Assembly (NCBI GenBank): GCA_963795805.1
Contig: CAWCIV010000001.1
Span: 496,001-560,000 of the forward strand
Reading direction: 5' to 3'
DNA: 64,000 nucleotides
Origin: JALYYC01 sp963795805
GTDB taxonomy: Bacteria > Chloroflexota > Dormibacteria > CF-121
The notes beneath the pieces are model-generated. The model saw nothing but the letters and a program-made list of their open reading frames with translations, searched no databases and was not told the DNA's origin. The stretch's first letter is position 1. Each line of letters begins with the position of its first letter. Positions 43,061 through 50,727 of this stretch are shown here, piece after piece. The position numbers and the translations under genes are program-made.

Positions 43061-43822
43061 TTGGCAGCAGCCTCGATGATGCTCGAGAAGAAGGTTGCCC
43101 TGGTCTATGGCGGTGGCCCGATAAGCGGCGCCGTTGCGACGGCCTTCGCCCGCGAGGGAGCCAGGGTGGTCTTAGCCGGTCGTTCAACGGAGAAGCTGGC
43201 GGCGATCGCCGAGGACATCCGGTCGCACGGGAACGAGATCAGCATCGAGCTGGTCGATGCGCTCGACGAGGGCGCAGTCGATCGGCTGGCAGCCTCGGTG
43301 GCGGGACGGGCGGGGTCGCTCGATATCTCCTTCAACCTCATTTCGGCGGGTGACGTCCAGCAACCGCTCATGGAAATCACGGTCGACGACTTCCTGCAGC
43401 CGATCACGACAGTGATCCGCAGCCAGTTCCTGACAACCCGGGCGGCGGCCCGGCACATGATCCCGCACCGATCGGGCGTGATCCTGGCGTTTGGCGGGGG
43501 AGGACCGCAGACCGTCGCTGGGATGGGCGGATTCAAGATCGCCCTTGACGCCCTCGAGAGCCTTCGCCGGCAGTGGGCCGCCGAGCTCGGCCGGCACGGG
43601 ATTCGTGTCGTCACCGTCAAGACGGGTGGGATCGCGGAAACCCTGCCAGAAGACATGCCCGAGCGGGATCAGATCATCTCCGGTTTTCAACAGGGCGCGC
43701 TACTTCCCTGGACCGCAACCCTGAATGACGTCGGAAACGTCGCCGCCTTCATGGCATCGGACCAGGCGCGAACGATCACCGCCGCCGACGTCAACATCTC
43801 CTCCGGGGCAATTGTCGACTAG
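43061..43822 (+). CDS. Atypical short-chain dehydrogenase (no catalytic Tyr)
   Basis: Up to 253 residues. The Rossmann fold is clear (KVALVYGGGPISGAVATAFA, GRSTEKLAAIAEDIRSHGNE), but the glycine motif is GGGPISG instead of TGxxxGIG. The catalytic Y-x3-K reads M-GGF-K (AGMGGFKIALDALES), so the Tyr is replaced by Met. It is probably a divergent SDR with altered chemistry or a binding-only role. The C-terminal NISSGAIVD mimics the family ending. Translation may begin at TTG 43061, immediately after the previous stop, or at ATG 43076 or 43079, which better match SDR N-termini. Confidence 0.75.
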   Translation: MAAASMMLEKKVALVYGGGPISGAVATAFAREGARVVLAGRSTEKLAAIAEDIRSHGNEISIELVDALDEGAVDRLAASVAGRAGSLDISFNLISAGDVQQPLMEITVDDFLQPITTVIRSQFLTTRAAARHMIPHRSGVILAFGGGGPQTVAGMGGFKIALDALESLRRQWAAELGRHGIRVVTVKTGGIAETLPEDMPERDQIISGFQQGALLPWTATLNDVGNVAAFMASDQARTITAADVNISSGAIVD

Positions 43823-43896
43823 GGCGAACGCGGACCGATGAGTTTGGCGCTCGCCGTCAGTCCGAGTAAATGGAGCCGACTCAAGGAGGATTCTTT

Positions 43897-44739
43897 ATGA
43901 CCCTGACGATTTCGGTCAAGACACAGACGCTGACCGTGCCCGGCGCGAGCATCTACTACGAGACCCGGGGATCTGGGCCGGTGTTGCTGATGATGCCTGG
44001 CGGTCCGGCGACCTCGTCGGTATTCGGGCGCATTGCCGCGGAGCTGGCGCCGTATTTCACGGTGGTGACCTACGATCCGCGCGGCCTCTCCCGCAGCACG
44101 CTTGATGGCCCGATCGATGATGCGCGGCTCGTGTCAATCTTCGCGGACGATGCCCACCGGCTGATTGCCGCGGTCACCAGCGAGCCGGCCTTTGTCTTTG
44201 GCAACAGTGGGGGCGCCGTGATCGGGCTCGAGCTGATGGCACGCCATCCCGGCCAGGTCCGCACCCTGGTGGCCCACGAGCCGCCCTCACCCGATCTGCT
44301 GATCGATGGCGCCGCCGACCGGGCGGGCATGGAACACGTGCTCGACGCGTATCGCTCGGGTGGGGTTTGGGCCGGGATGCAGACGTTCATGGCCTCAATC
44401 GGCGTCCGTGGTGGACCGCCGCCGGCATCGGCCGGTGAACCGACAGCGGAGGCGCGCGAAGCGATGGCCCAGATGGAACGCAACTTCGACTTCTTCCTCG
44501 GCCACTACTTCCGAGCCCTCGCCGACTACCGGCCCGACTTTGCCGTCCTCGAGCGCGAGGCATCTCGGATCGTCCCCGCCGTCGGCCAGGAATCCGCGGG
44601 CCAGCTGGCAAACCGGGGCGGCCTCGGGCTGGCAGACCGTCTCGGAACGAAAGCAACCGTCTTTCCTGGTGCACACGGCGGTTTCGACAGCCACCCGGTG
44701 GAGTTCGCCAGGAAGCTCCGTGAGCTTCTCGCAGACTAA
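43897..44739 (+). CDS. Alpha/beta hydrolase
   Basis: 280 residues from ATG 43897, preceded by AAGGAGGA at 6-nt spacing. An upstream in-frame ATG at 43870 encodes a peptide that overlaps that SD and is rejected. The fold is visible as VLLMMPGGPATSSVFGRIAA (oxyanion loop), VTYDPRGLSRS, the nucleophile elbow FGNSGGAVIGLELMARHP, and the late His in FPGAHGGFDSHP. It resembles haloperoxidase/epoxide-hydrolase-like esterases. No substrate can be assigned. Confidence 0.85.
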   Translation: MTLTISVKTQTLTVPGASIYYETRGSGPVLLMMPGGPATSSVFGRIAAELAPYFTVVTYDPRGLSRSTLDGPIDDARLVSIFADDAHRLIAAVTSEPAFVFGNSGGAVIGLELMARHPGQVRTLVAHEPPSPDLLIDGAADRAGMEHVLDAYRSGGVWAGMQTFMASIGVRGGPPPASAGEPTAEAREAMAQMERNFDFFLGHYFRALADYRPDFAVLEREASRIVPAVGQESAGQLANRGGLGLADRLGTKATVFPGAHGGFDSHPVEFARKLRELLAD

Positions 44740-44825
44740 GGCGCCGTGACGGGGTGGGCCGCAGCCCACCCCCGCGGAGGCGTACGCGATGTCAATATGG
44801 GGCGACATGCGGGCTTCCGCCTGTC

Positions 44826-44831
44826 TACAAT
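44826..44831 (+). promoter_or_regulatory. Leaderless -10 of the ECF sigma gene
   Basis: TACAAT, seven bases, then ATG 44839. It fixes the sigma start. The ATG at 44746 lies upstream of this promoter. Confidence 0.5.
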
Positions 44832-44838
44832 CCTGAAC

Positions 44839-45810
44839 ATGCCCGAATCGACACTCGCGTCCGCCCCCGCCCTCGGCGAACTGGAGCAGCACCGTCCCGA
44901 GCTGATGGCCTACTGCTACCGGATGCTCGGCTCTCCGTTCGACGCCGAGGACGCCGTGCAGGACACCTTCGTTCGCGCCTGGCGGAGTCGTGATCGGTTC
45001 GAGGGACGGGCGGCGGCGCGGTCGTGGCTATACCGCATCGCCACCAACGTCTGCATCGACATGCTCAACAGCAAGGAGCGGCGCATCCGGCCGATGGACC
45101 TCGGACCGGCCCTCGAGCCTCTCGAGAAGAACCTCCACATCCGGGCGGAAGCCACCTGGTTGGAGCCGATCCCCACGCAGCTGATCAGGGACCCGGCCGA
45201 GGTGGCGGTGGAGCGCGAGTCGATCCGGCTCGCCTTTGTCGCCGCCCTGCAGCACCTGCCGGCCAGACAACGATCCGCCCTGATCCTCTGTGAGGTCCTC
45301 CGATGGGAGGCATCGGAAGTTGCCGAGCTACTCGAGACTTCGGTCGCCTCCGTCAACAGCGCCCTGCAGCGGGCTCGGGCCACCTTGGCGAAGAGCAAGC
45401 TCAGCGGCAACGAACCGGCGCGCCCGCTGGACGAATCGGACCGTGCCATGCTCGAGCGCTTCGTAGCCGCCTTCGAAGCCTATGACATCACGGCCCTCAC
45501 CTCGCTCCTTCGCGAAGACGCGACCCAATCGATGCCGCCGTATGACATGTGGCTCTCCGGCCGGGCTGACATCCTGGCCTGGTGGTTCGGACCCGGCATC
45601 GGCTGTAAGGACTCCCGGGTGATTCCCGCGCGGAGTGCCAACGGGATGCCGACCTTCGGTCAGTACAAGCCAAGCCCCAATGGCGGCCACGAGCCCTGGG
45701 CGCTCCAGGTTTTGGAGCTGTCAGGCGGACGCATCGCCGACATCACCTTCTTCCTCGATACCGCCAGGATCTTTCCCCTGTTCGGCCTGCCGCCCCGTCT
45801 CGACCCCTAG
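44839..45810 (+). CDS. ECF sigma factor with SnoaL-like C-terminal domain
   Basis: 323 residues from ATG 44839. Sigma region 2 (LEQHRPELMAYCYRMLGSPF, then DAVQDTFVRAWRSRD) and region 4 (LQHLPARQRSALILCEVLRW, SEVAELLETSVASVNSALQR) are complete. The last 110 residues (DRAMLERFVAAFEAYDITAL, FGPGIGCKDSRVIPARSANG) form an NTF2/SnoaL-like domain. This is the layout of the SigJ/SigX5-type ECF groups, in which the C-terminal domain replaces a separate anti-sigma factor. No anti-sigma gene is adjacent. The 3' end overlaps a STAS-like gene on the other strand by 90 bases. Confidence 0.88.
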   Translation: MPESTLASAPALGELEQHRPELMAYCYRMLGSPFDAEDAVQDTFVRAWRSRDRFEGRAAARSWLYRIATNVCIDMLNSKERRIRPMDLGPALEPLEKNLHIRAEATWLEPIPTQLIRDPAEVAVERESIRLAFVAALQHLPARQRSALILCEVLRWEASEVAELLETSVASVNSALQRARATLAKSKLSGNEPARPLDESDRAMLERFVAAFEAYDITALTSLLREDATQSMPPYDMWLSGRADILAWWFGPGIGCKDSRVIPARSANGMPTFGQYKPSPNGGHEPWALQVLELSGGRIADITFFLDTARIFPLFGLPPRLDP

Positions 45811-45987
45811 GACGTCGGCTAGACCACAGAAATCGATCAGGGCGATCAGCGAGGTATTCGCACTTTCAAGGCGCACACAGCCGCCGCGCCGCCGGGCCTC
45901 GAGCTGCAGGCGGGCGATCCCTTGGATCGTTGCCGCGGTCGGCGACTGCAGGCGCGCGCACTCCAGGATGATCGTGCGGACCGCCAT
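45721..45987 (-). CDS. Short STAS-domain protein (N-terminally abbreviated)
   Basis: 88 residues. VRTIILECARLQSPTAATIQ followed by GIARLQLEARRRGGCVRLES, and LIALIDFCGLADVLGVE, matches the second half of a STAS domain as found in small anti-anti-sigma-like proteins of actinobacteria. The usual first strand and helix are missing, and an in-frame TAA lies two codons upstream of the ATG, so this is either a natural half-domain or a gene with an upstream frameshift. The last 30 codons are antisense to the sigma gene, which constrains both. It converges on the sigma factor and could modulate its partner. Confidence 0.6.
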   Translation of the reverse strand: MAVRTIILECARLQSPTAATIQGIARLQLEARRRGGCVRLESANTSLIALIDFCGLADVLGVETGRQAEQGKDPGGIEEEGDVGDASA

Positions 45988-46071
45988 TACCTCTTAGACC
46001 AACCTGGCCACCGAAAGTCATCGGCGGAATATCTCCCCAGACCGATGAGTTTTTGGGTGGGATCAGTCTGA

Positions 46072-47520
46072 ATGACCATGAAAGAGGAAAAAGACACCCG
46101 CTGGCTCTCCCTGATCGTGCTGTGCACGGGATTTCTCCTGATCGTCGTCGACATGACGATCGTCAACGTCGCGTTGCCGTCGATCCAGCGCGATCTCGGA
46201 TTCTCCCAGTCGAGCCTGGCCTGGGTTATCAACGCGTACCTGATCGCGTTCGGTGGGCTGCTGCTGCTGGCCGGTCGGATCGGCGACCTGTTCGGGCGGA
46301 AGCGGGTCTACCTCATCGGACTAGCCGCCTTCGTCGCGGCTTCCGTGCTCTGCGGTCTATCCGTCAACCAGCCGATGTTGATTGCCGCCCGATTCGTCCA
46401 GGGGATCGGTGGGGCGGTCAGCTCCGCCGTGGTGCTCGCCATGATCGTCTCGATGTTTCCCAAGCCTGCGGAGCAAGCGCGGGCGTTCGGCGTTTTCAGC
46501 CTCGTCGCTTCCGCCGGTGCCGCCGTCGGCCTCCTTGCCGGCGGGTTGATCGTGCAGGCCGTCAGCTGGCACTGGATCTTTTTCGTCAACGTGCCGATCG
46601 GTCTCTTGACGGCCCTCGCATCGGTGCGCCTGCTCACCTCGGACCGGGGTCTGGGCATCGGCCAGGGGGCCGACGTGATCGGGGCGATTCTCGTGACGGC
46701 CGGCTTGATGGTGGGCGTGTACTCGATTGTCGAGTCGTCCGTCTACGGGCTCGGCTCCATGCACACGATCGGCTTCGGCGCGGTCGCGGTGGCCCTGCTG
46801 ACCGCGTTCGTCGTGCGCCAGGCGCGCGCCCGCAACCCGATCCTTCCGCTCCGGATCTTCGGGTCGCGAAAGCTCTCCACGGCAAACATCATCCAGGCCC
46901 TGATGTCGTCGGCCTTCTTCGGATTCTTTTTCCTTGGGTCCCTCGACCTCGAACGGGTGCTCGGCTACAGCCCGCTCAGCCTGGGGCTCGCCTTCCTGCC
47001 GGTCTCGATCGTTATGGGCCTGTTCTCGGTTCGCTTCTCGGCGCCGTTGATCGGGCGGTTTGGTCCCGCCACCGTCCTGGCGGCCGGGCAGCTGGTGGTG
47101 GCGGTCTCCCTTCTGCTGCTCGGACTCGGCCCGACCAACGCCAGCTACCCGCTGCATCTGCTGGTCCCGATCGCGCTGCTCGGCCTCGGCGGTGGGCTCT
47201 CGTTCCCCTCCCTCGCCATGATCGCTATGGCCGACGCCGGTCCGGCGGACGCCGGCCTCGCCTCCGGCATCCTGAACACCAGCGGCCAGGTCGGCGCGGC
47301 TCTGGGGCTCGCGGTCCTCGCGACGCTGGCGGCCTCGCGCACGCTATCCCTCGCGCACGACGGCGCCGGGAGCGCGGCCGCGCTGGCCGGCGGCTATCAC
47401 ATGGCCTGGCTGATCGGCGCCGGGACCGTGGTCGTAACCTTCGTGCTCGCCGTCGCGATGCTGCGCGAGCGGCGGTCGGTGGGCGTTGAAGAGCCGGTCA
47501 ACGAACGCGTCGTCGCCTGA
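46072..47520 (+). CDS. MFS multidrug exporter, DHA2 (EmrB/QacA) family
   Basis: 482 residues with 14 predicted helices. The opening DMTIVNVALPSIQRDLGFSQ is the classic DHA2 start. Motif A is GRIGDLFGRKRVYLIG, motif B-like ARFVQGIGGAVSSAVVL, and the antiporter motif C region is FSLVASAGAAVGLLAGGLIV. Such proteins export drugs or toxic metabolites in exchange for protons. ATG 46078 is an alternative start. A 478-codon open frame shifted by one on the same strand is a compositional shadow. No TetR/MarR regulator adjoins; the sigma/STAS pair is the nearest regulator. Confidence 0.9.
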   Translation: MTMKEEKDTRWLSLIVLCTGFLLIVVDMTIVNVALPSIQRDLGFSQSSLAWVINAYLIAFGGLLLLAGRIGDLFGRKRVYLIGLAAFVAASVLCGLSVNQPMLIAARFVQGIGGAVSSAVVLAMIVSMFPKPAEQARAFGVFSLVASAGAAVGLLAGGLIVQAVSWHWIFFVNVPIGLLTALASVRLLTSDRGLGIGQGADVIGAILVTAGLMVGVYSIVESSVYGLGSMHTIGFGAVAVALLTAFVVRQARARNPILPLRIFGSRKLSTANIIQALMSSAFFGFFFLGSLDLERVLGYSPLSLGLAFLPVSIVMGLFSVRFSAPLIGRFGPATVLAAGQLVVAVSLLLLGLGPTNASYPLHLLVPIALLGLGGGLSFPSLAMIAMADAGPADAGLASGILNTSGQVGAALGLAVLATLAASRTLSLAHDGAGSAAALAGGYHMAWLIGAGTVVVTFVLAVAMLRERRSVGVEEPVNERVVA

Positions 47521-47527
47521 TCGCACG

Positions 47528-48103
47528 ATGAGAAAGATTGCCGCCTTCTTGATGGTGACGGCCGACGGCTTCCACGAAGGCCTCAATCCCTGGGCGATCG
47601 ACTGGCACAACGTCGATGACGAGTTCAATACATTCGCCGTCGAACAATTGACCGCCAGCGACGCCCTCATTTTCGGCCGGAACACGTACCAGGGGATGGC
47701 CCAGTACTGGCAGGCCCCCGGGGCCGTTGATGACAACCCGGCGGCCGTGGTCGAACTGATGAACACGAAACCAAAGTTCGTGGTGTCACGTTCGCTCCGC
47801 AAGCCTGAGCCCGACTGGTCCAACACCCGTGTCATCGGCGGCGACGTGCCGCAAGAGCTCACGGCACTCAAAAAGCAACCCGGGCGGGATCTCCTGGTGC
47901 TTGGGAGCGCGAACCTGACGGCGAGCCTGATCGAGATGGGCGTGCTCGACGAGCTTCGCCTCATCGTGAATCCGGTCTTAATCGGGGCCGGTCATTCGCT
48001 GTTCGGCGCGGGCAAGAAGAAGACTCAACTAACGCTGCTCAAGGCGAAGGTCTTCCGCTCCGGCAACGTGCTCCTGACCTACAAGCCGCAGGCGCAGCCG
48101 TAA
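47528..48103 (+). CDS. Dihydrofolate-reductase-fold protein (RibD C-terminal family, second)
   Basis: 191 residues from ATG 47528, 7 bases after the MFS stop, so it is likely co-transcribed with the exporter. The fold marks are MRKIAAFLMVTADGFHEGLN, ASDALIFGRNTYQGMAQYWQ, and LLVLGSANLTASLIEMGVLD, where the usual GG of the nucleotide loop reads GS. It is similar in layout to the protein at 41.9-42.4 kb. The family binds NADPH; substrate unknown. No SD is visible. Confidence 0.82.
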   Translation: MRKIAAFLMVTADGFHEGLNPWAIDWHNVDDEFNTFAVEQLTASDALIFGRNTYQGMAQYWQAPGAVDDNPAAVVELMNTKPKFVVSRSLRKPEPDWSNTRVIGGDVPQELTALKKQPGRDLLVLGSANLTASLIEMGVLDELRLIVNPVLIGAGHSLFGAGKKKTQLTLLKAKVFRSGNVLLTYKPQAQP

Positions 48104-48131
48104 CCGGGCTCAGGCCCTCGGCCGCCGCGGG

Positions 48132-49085
48132 CTACAGTCGGCCGCGAAGGAAGTCGATCAAGCCCGCGAAGTAGGTGGCCTGGTCGTCGTACATGGCCAT
48201 GTGACTGCCGTTCGGACAGTGGAGATAATGTCCACGCCGCAGCTCGCTCGCCATCCACTTCATGTGCGCCGGATCCATGGTGTCGTACTGGGCCCCGATG
48301 GTGAGCGTGGGCACCTCGATCGTCTTGAGATCAGCGGTGCGGTCCCAGTTCTCGAGCGTGCCCCGCAGGCCCAGCTCGCTCGGACCCTGCATCGGAACAT
48401 AGATGTTCCTATTGATCTTTGCGAAGGCGCGGTTCACCGGGTCGGGCCACATGTCGACGGGCAACCGGAGGACATGATGGACGTAGTGCTGCTCCATCAA
48501 CAGCTCGGTATAGCGGGGATTCTCGAAGTCGCCGGCGGCCTCAAAGGCCTTGATCTCATCGAGAGCCGATTGATCCATGGCCGGCATCAGCACGTCCCGC
48601 GCGTAGGCGTTGTAGGCGGGACAACTGGCCATCATGTTCGAGATCACGAGGCCTTTTAGGTGACGTTGGTACTTGAGCGCATATTCGATCGCCAGGATGC
48701 CGCCCCACGAATGGCCAAGGAGATAAAAGCTGTCTCGGTTCAGCCCGAGCGCCTGCCGAACCTGCTCGACCTCCTCGACGAAACGATCAACCTCCCAGAG
48801 CCCGGGATCGGCCGGCTGATCGCTGTACGCGGAGCCGAGTTGGTCGTAGTAGTAGTACTCGACCCCGGCCCCCGGAAGGTAGCTGTCACAGGCTTCGAAA
48901 TACTCGTGCGTCGCTCCGGGTCCGCCGTGCAAGAGGAGGAGCCTCGTCTTCGAGTTGTTCCCGACCCGCTTGGTCCAGACTCGGAAGCTTCCATTGGGTG
49001 TCTTGATCGGGATGAGCTTGACGCCGCCTGAGAGGACGTCATCCCTCGCGCTGGAGTCGAGGTAGGCGGTGTGCCCGATCGCCAT
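48132..49085 (-). CDS. Proline iminopeptidase-type alpha/beta hydrolase
   Basis: 317 residues. It fits the S33 proline iminopeptidase / amino-acid amidase family: LLLLHGGPGATHEYFEACDS (HGGPG oxyanion motif), YYDQLGSAYSDQP, nucleophile elbow YLLGHSWGGILAIEYALKYQ, and late catalytic Asp/His around GAQYDTMDPAHMKWMASELR and CPNGSHMAMYDD. It removes N-terminal proline or similar residues from peptides, or hydrolyses amino-acid amides. The start is supported by TACCAT (minus strand, 49092-49097) exactly 6 nt upstream, a leaderless pattern. Confidence 0.88.
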   Translation of the reverse strand: MAIGHTAYLDSSARDDVLSGGVKLIPIKTPNGSFRVWTKRVGNNSKTRLLLLHGGPGATHEYFEACDSYLPGAGVEYYYYDQLGSAYSDQPADPGLWEVDRFVEEVEQVRQALGLNRDSFYLLGHSWGGILAIEYALKYQRHLKGLVISNMMASCPAYNAYARDVLMPAMDQSALDEIKAFEAAGDFENPRYTELLMEQHYVHHVLRLPVDMWPDPVNRAFAKINRNIYVPMQGPSELGLRGTLENWDRTADLKTIEVPTLTIGAQYDTMDPAHMKWMASELRRGHYLHCPNGSHMAMYDDQATYFAGLIDFLRGRL

Positions 49086-49091
49086 TTCGAG

Positions 49092-49101
49092 ATGGTAGCC
49101 T
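49092..49101. promoter_or_regulatory. Overlapping divergent -10 elements
   Basis: Minus-strand TACCAT (49092-49097) serves the iminopeptidase. Plus-strand TGG-TAGCCT (49096-49101) could serve the MGMT-like gene. The two overlap by two bases, so simultaneous use is impossible. Confidence 0.4.
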
Positions 49102-49171
49102 CGGACGCATCAGTGCGTCAAAGACCGCGCCACGACCGTTTGTTGTTGCCGTCGCGCGGGTCATCCGGGAC

Positions 49172-49405
49172 TTGAAACGCGGAGAGGTGGTGACCTATGG
49201 GCAGGTCGCGGCCCGTGCCGGACGTCCGGGCGCAGCACGAGCAGTCGGAAACGTGCTCGCGAACAGTGTCGGCCTGCCGTGGTGGCGCGTGGTACGGGCA
49301 AACGGCGAGCTTGCCGTGGACAAAGACGGCGAGCAGCGCGCACGGCTGCGCCGCGAGGGGGTTCGATTCAACGGTGATCGGGTCGCGTCACTCAGACGAA
49401 CCTGA
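49172..49405 (+). CDS. MGMT/ATL-like DNA-binding protein (start uncertain)
   Basis: 77 residues from TTG 49172, but homology clearly extends upstream in the same frame to about 49109 (PRPFVVAVARVIRDLKRGEV). No ATG, GTG or further TTG exists in that stretch. It has the helix-turn-helix of O6-alkylguanine transferases (VVTYGQVAARAGRPGAARAV, NPVGLPWWR-like LANSVGLPWWRVV). The catalytic PCHR is replaced by WWRVV, so it is an alkyltransferase-like protein that would flag lesions rather than repair them. Either a frameshift hides the true start, since ATG 49092 is in another frame, or initiation is non-canonical. Confidence 0.7.
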   Translation: MKRGEVVTYGQVAARAGRPGAARAVGNVLANSVGLPWWRVVRANGELAVDKDGEQRARLRREGVRFNGDRVASLRRT

Positions 49406-49416
49406 TCCTCGGCGGC

Positions 49417-50727
49417 TCAAGGCACTGGTCGAGTCGGGGTGCCGAGCGCCGGTCGTTCGGCAGGGCGTGTCTCGAGGATGATTCGGATCGGCCGGTCAAA
49501 TCGGACATAATCCCATGCCCATGAGGCAATCGCGCGGAAACGATTGCGAAAGCCGACCAGGTAGTAGACATGGACGACAAGCCATGTCGCCCAACCGAAA
49601 AAGCCGGTGATCTCGAGGCCACCGGGAAGGTGCGCCGCACCGGCCCGGCGCCCGATCGTGGCCATGGTGCCCTTGTCGACGTAGTGAAACGGCCGACTCG
49701 GGACCTGACCGGTCCGAAGCTCATCGAGGATGGCCCGCGCGACATACCGGCCGCCCTGCATCGCCGGCGGCGACACCATCGGAAGGAGCGATTGTCCACG
49801 CGGGGAGGCCACGTCACCGATGGCGAAGGTGCGTGGCTGGCCGGCGACCCGCAGGCACGCATCGACCTCGAGCCGGCCGTTCTTGTGGTGTGGTACCGAG
49901 CCGTCCCGAGTTGGGTCGTTTGGTCGCACCCCGGCCGACCAGATGATCGTTCGGGTATGAAGGACCGCGCCATCCGACAGGGTCACCGTCGAATCGTCGG
50001 CCGCGGTCACGAGCACCCCGGTGCGGACGTCGATGCCGCGCCGGCGAAGCACGCGCTCGGCGTAGCGGCCAATGCGCGCGGAAAATGTGCCGAGCAGCCG
50101 CTCCTGGCCCTCGAGCAATACGATCCGGATCTCATCGCGGTGAACCTGATGGAAGTCCTTGCCCGCCACGATTTGCATCAACTCGCCCAGCGCGCCCGAG
50201 CACTCGACGCCGGTGGGGCCGCCGCCCGCCACGACGAACGTCAGAAAGGCCCGCCGCTCCGCCGGATCGGTGGCGCTGTCGGCCCGCTCCAGGCAGGTCA
50301 GCACATGATTACGCAGCCGCGTCGCATCCTCCAGCGACTTGAGACCGATTGACACCTCGGCAAGGCGTTCGTTCCCGAAAAAGTTGTCGACGCTGCCAGT
50401 CGCGAGCACCAGGAAGTCGTAGGAAAGCATCTCGCCCTCGGCTGTCTTGACCAGGCGCGCGGCGAAATCCGTCTCCCCGACGATCGCCTGCCGGACGCGC
50501 ACATTGCGCGAGTGGCGGAAGATCCGGCGCAGTGGATAGGCGATCTCACTCGGATTGAGTAGGCCGGTCGCCACCTGGTAGAGGAGCGGTGTGAAGAGGT
50601 GATAGTTGTGGCGGTCGAGGAGCGTGACGTCGACCTCACTGCCGTCGAGCGCCCTGGCACAGGCAAGCCCTCCAAAACCGGCGCCCACGATCAGCACCTG
50701 CCGGCGGCGGTCCGTCGTGTCAGTCAT
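49417..50727 (-). CDS. ndh: Type II NADH dehydrogenase (NDH-2)
   Basis: 436 residues. It is a single-subunit, non-proton-pumping NADH:quinone oxidoreductase with FAD. The FAD fold is VLIVGAGFGGLACARALDGS. A substrate/quinone-side stretch is HLFTPLLYQVATGLLNPSEI. The NADH fold is FVVAGGGPTGVECSGALGEL. The second FAD contact is FAIGDVASPRGQSLLPMVSP. The C-terminal amphipathic helix region (GFFGWATWLVVHVYYLVGFR) attaches it to the membrane. It overlaps the ATP-grasp gene by 8 bases and is probably co-transcribed with it. Confidence 0.92.
   Translation of the reverse strand: MTDTTDRRRQVLIVGAGFGGLACARALDGSEVDVTLLDRHNYHLFTPLLYQVATGLLNPSEIAYPLRRIFRHSRNVRVRQAIVGETDFAARLVKTAEGEMLSYDFLVLATGSVDNFFGNERLAEVSIGLKSLEDATRLRNHVLTCLERADSATDPAERRAFLTFVVAGGGPTGVECSGALGELMQIVAGKDFHQVHRDEIRIVLLEGQERLLGTFSARIGRYAERVLRRRGIDVRTGVLVTAADDSTVTLSDGAVLHTRTIIWSAGVRPNDPTRDGSVPHHKNGRLEVDACLRVAGQPRTFAIGDVASPRGQSLLPMVSPPAMQGGRYVARAILDELRTGQVPSRPFHYVDKGTMATIGRRAGAAHLPGGLEITGFFGWATWLVVHVYYLVGFRNRFRAIASWAWDYVRFDRPIRIILETRPAERPALGTPTRPVP

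Noticed and set aside
46053..47489. 478-codon open frame overlapping the MFS exporter on the same strand
   Set aside because: It is the exporter read one base over. Its product is Arg/Gly/Pro-rich without family motifs, while the exporter frame has full DHA2 signatures.
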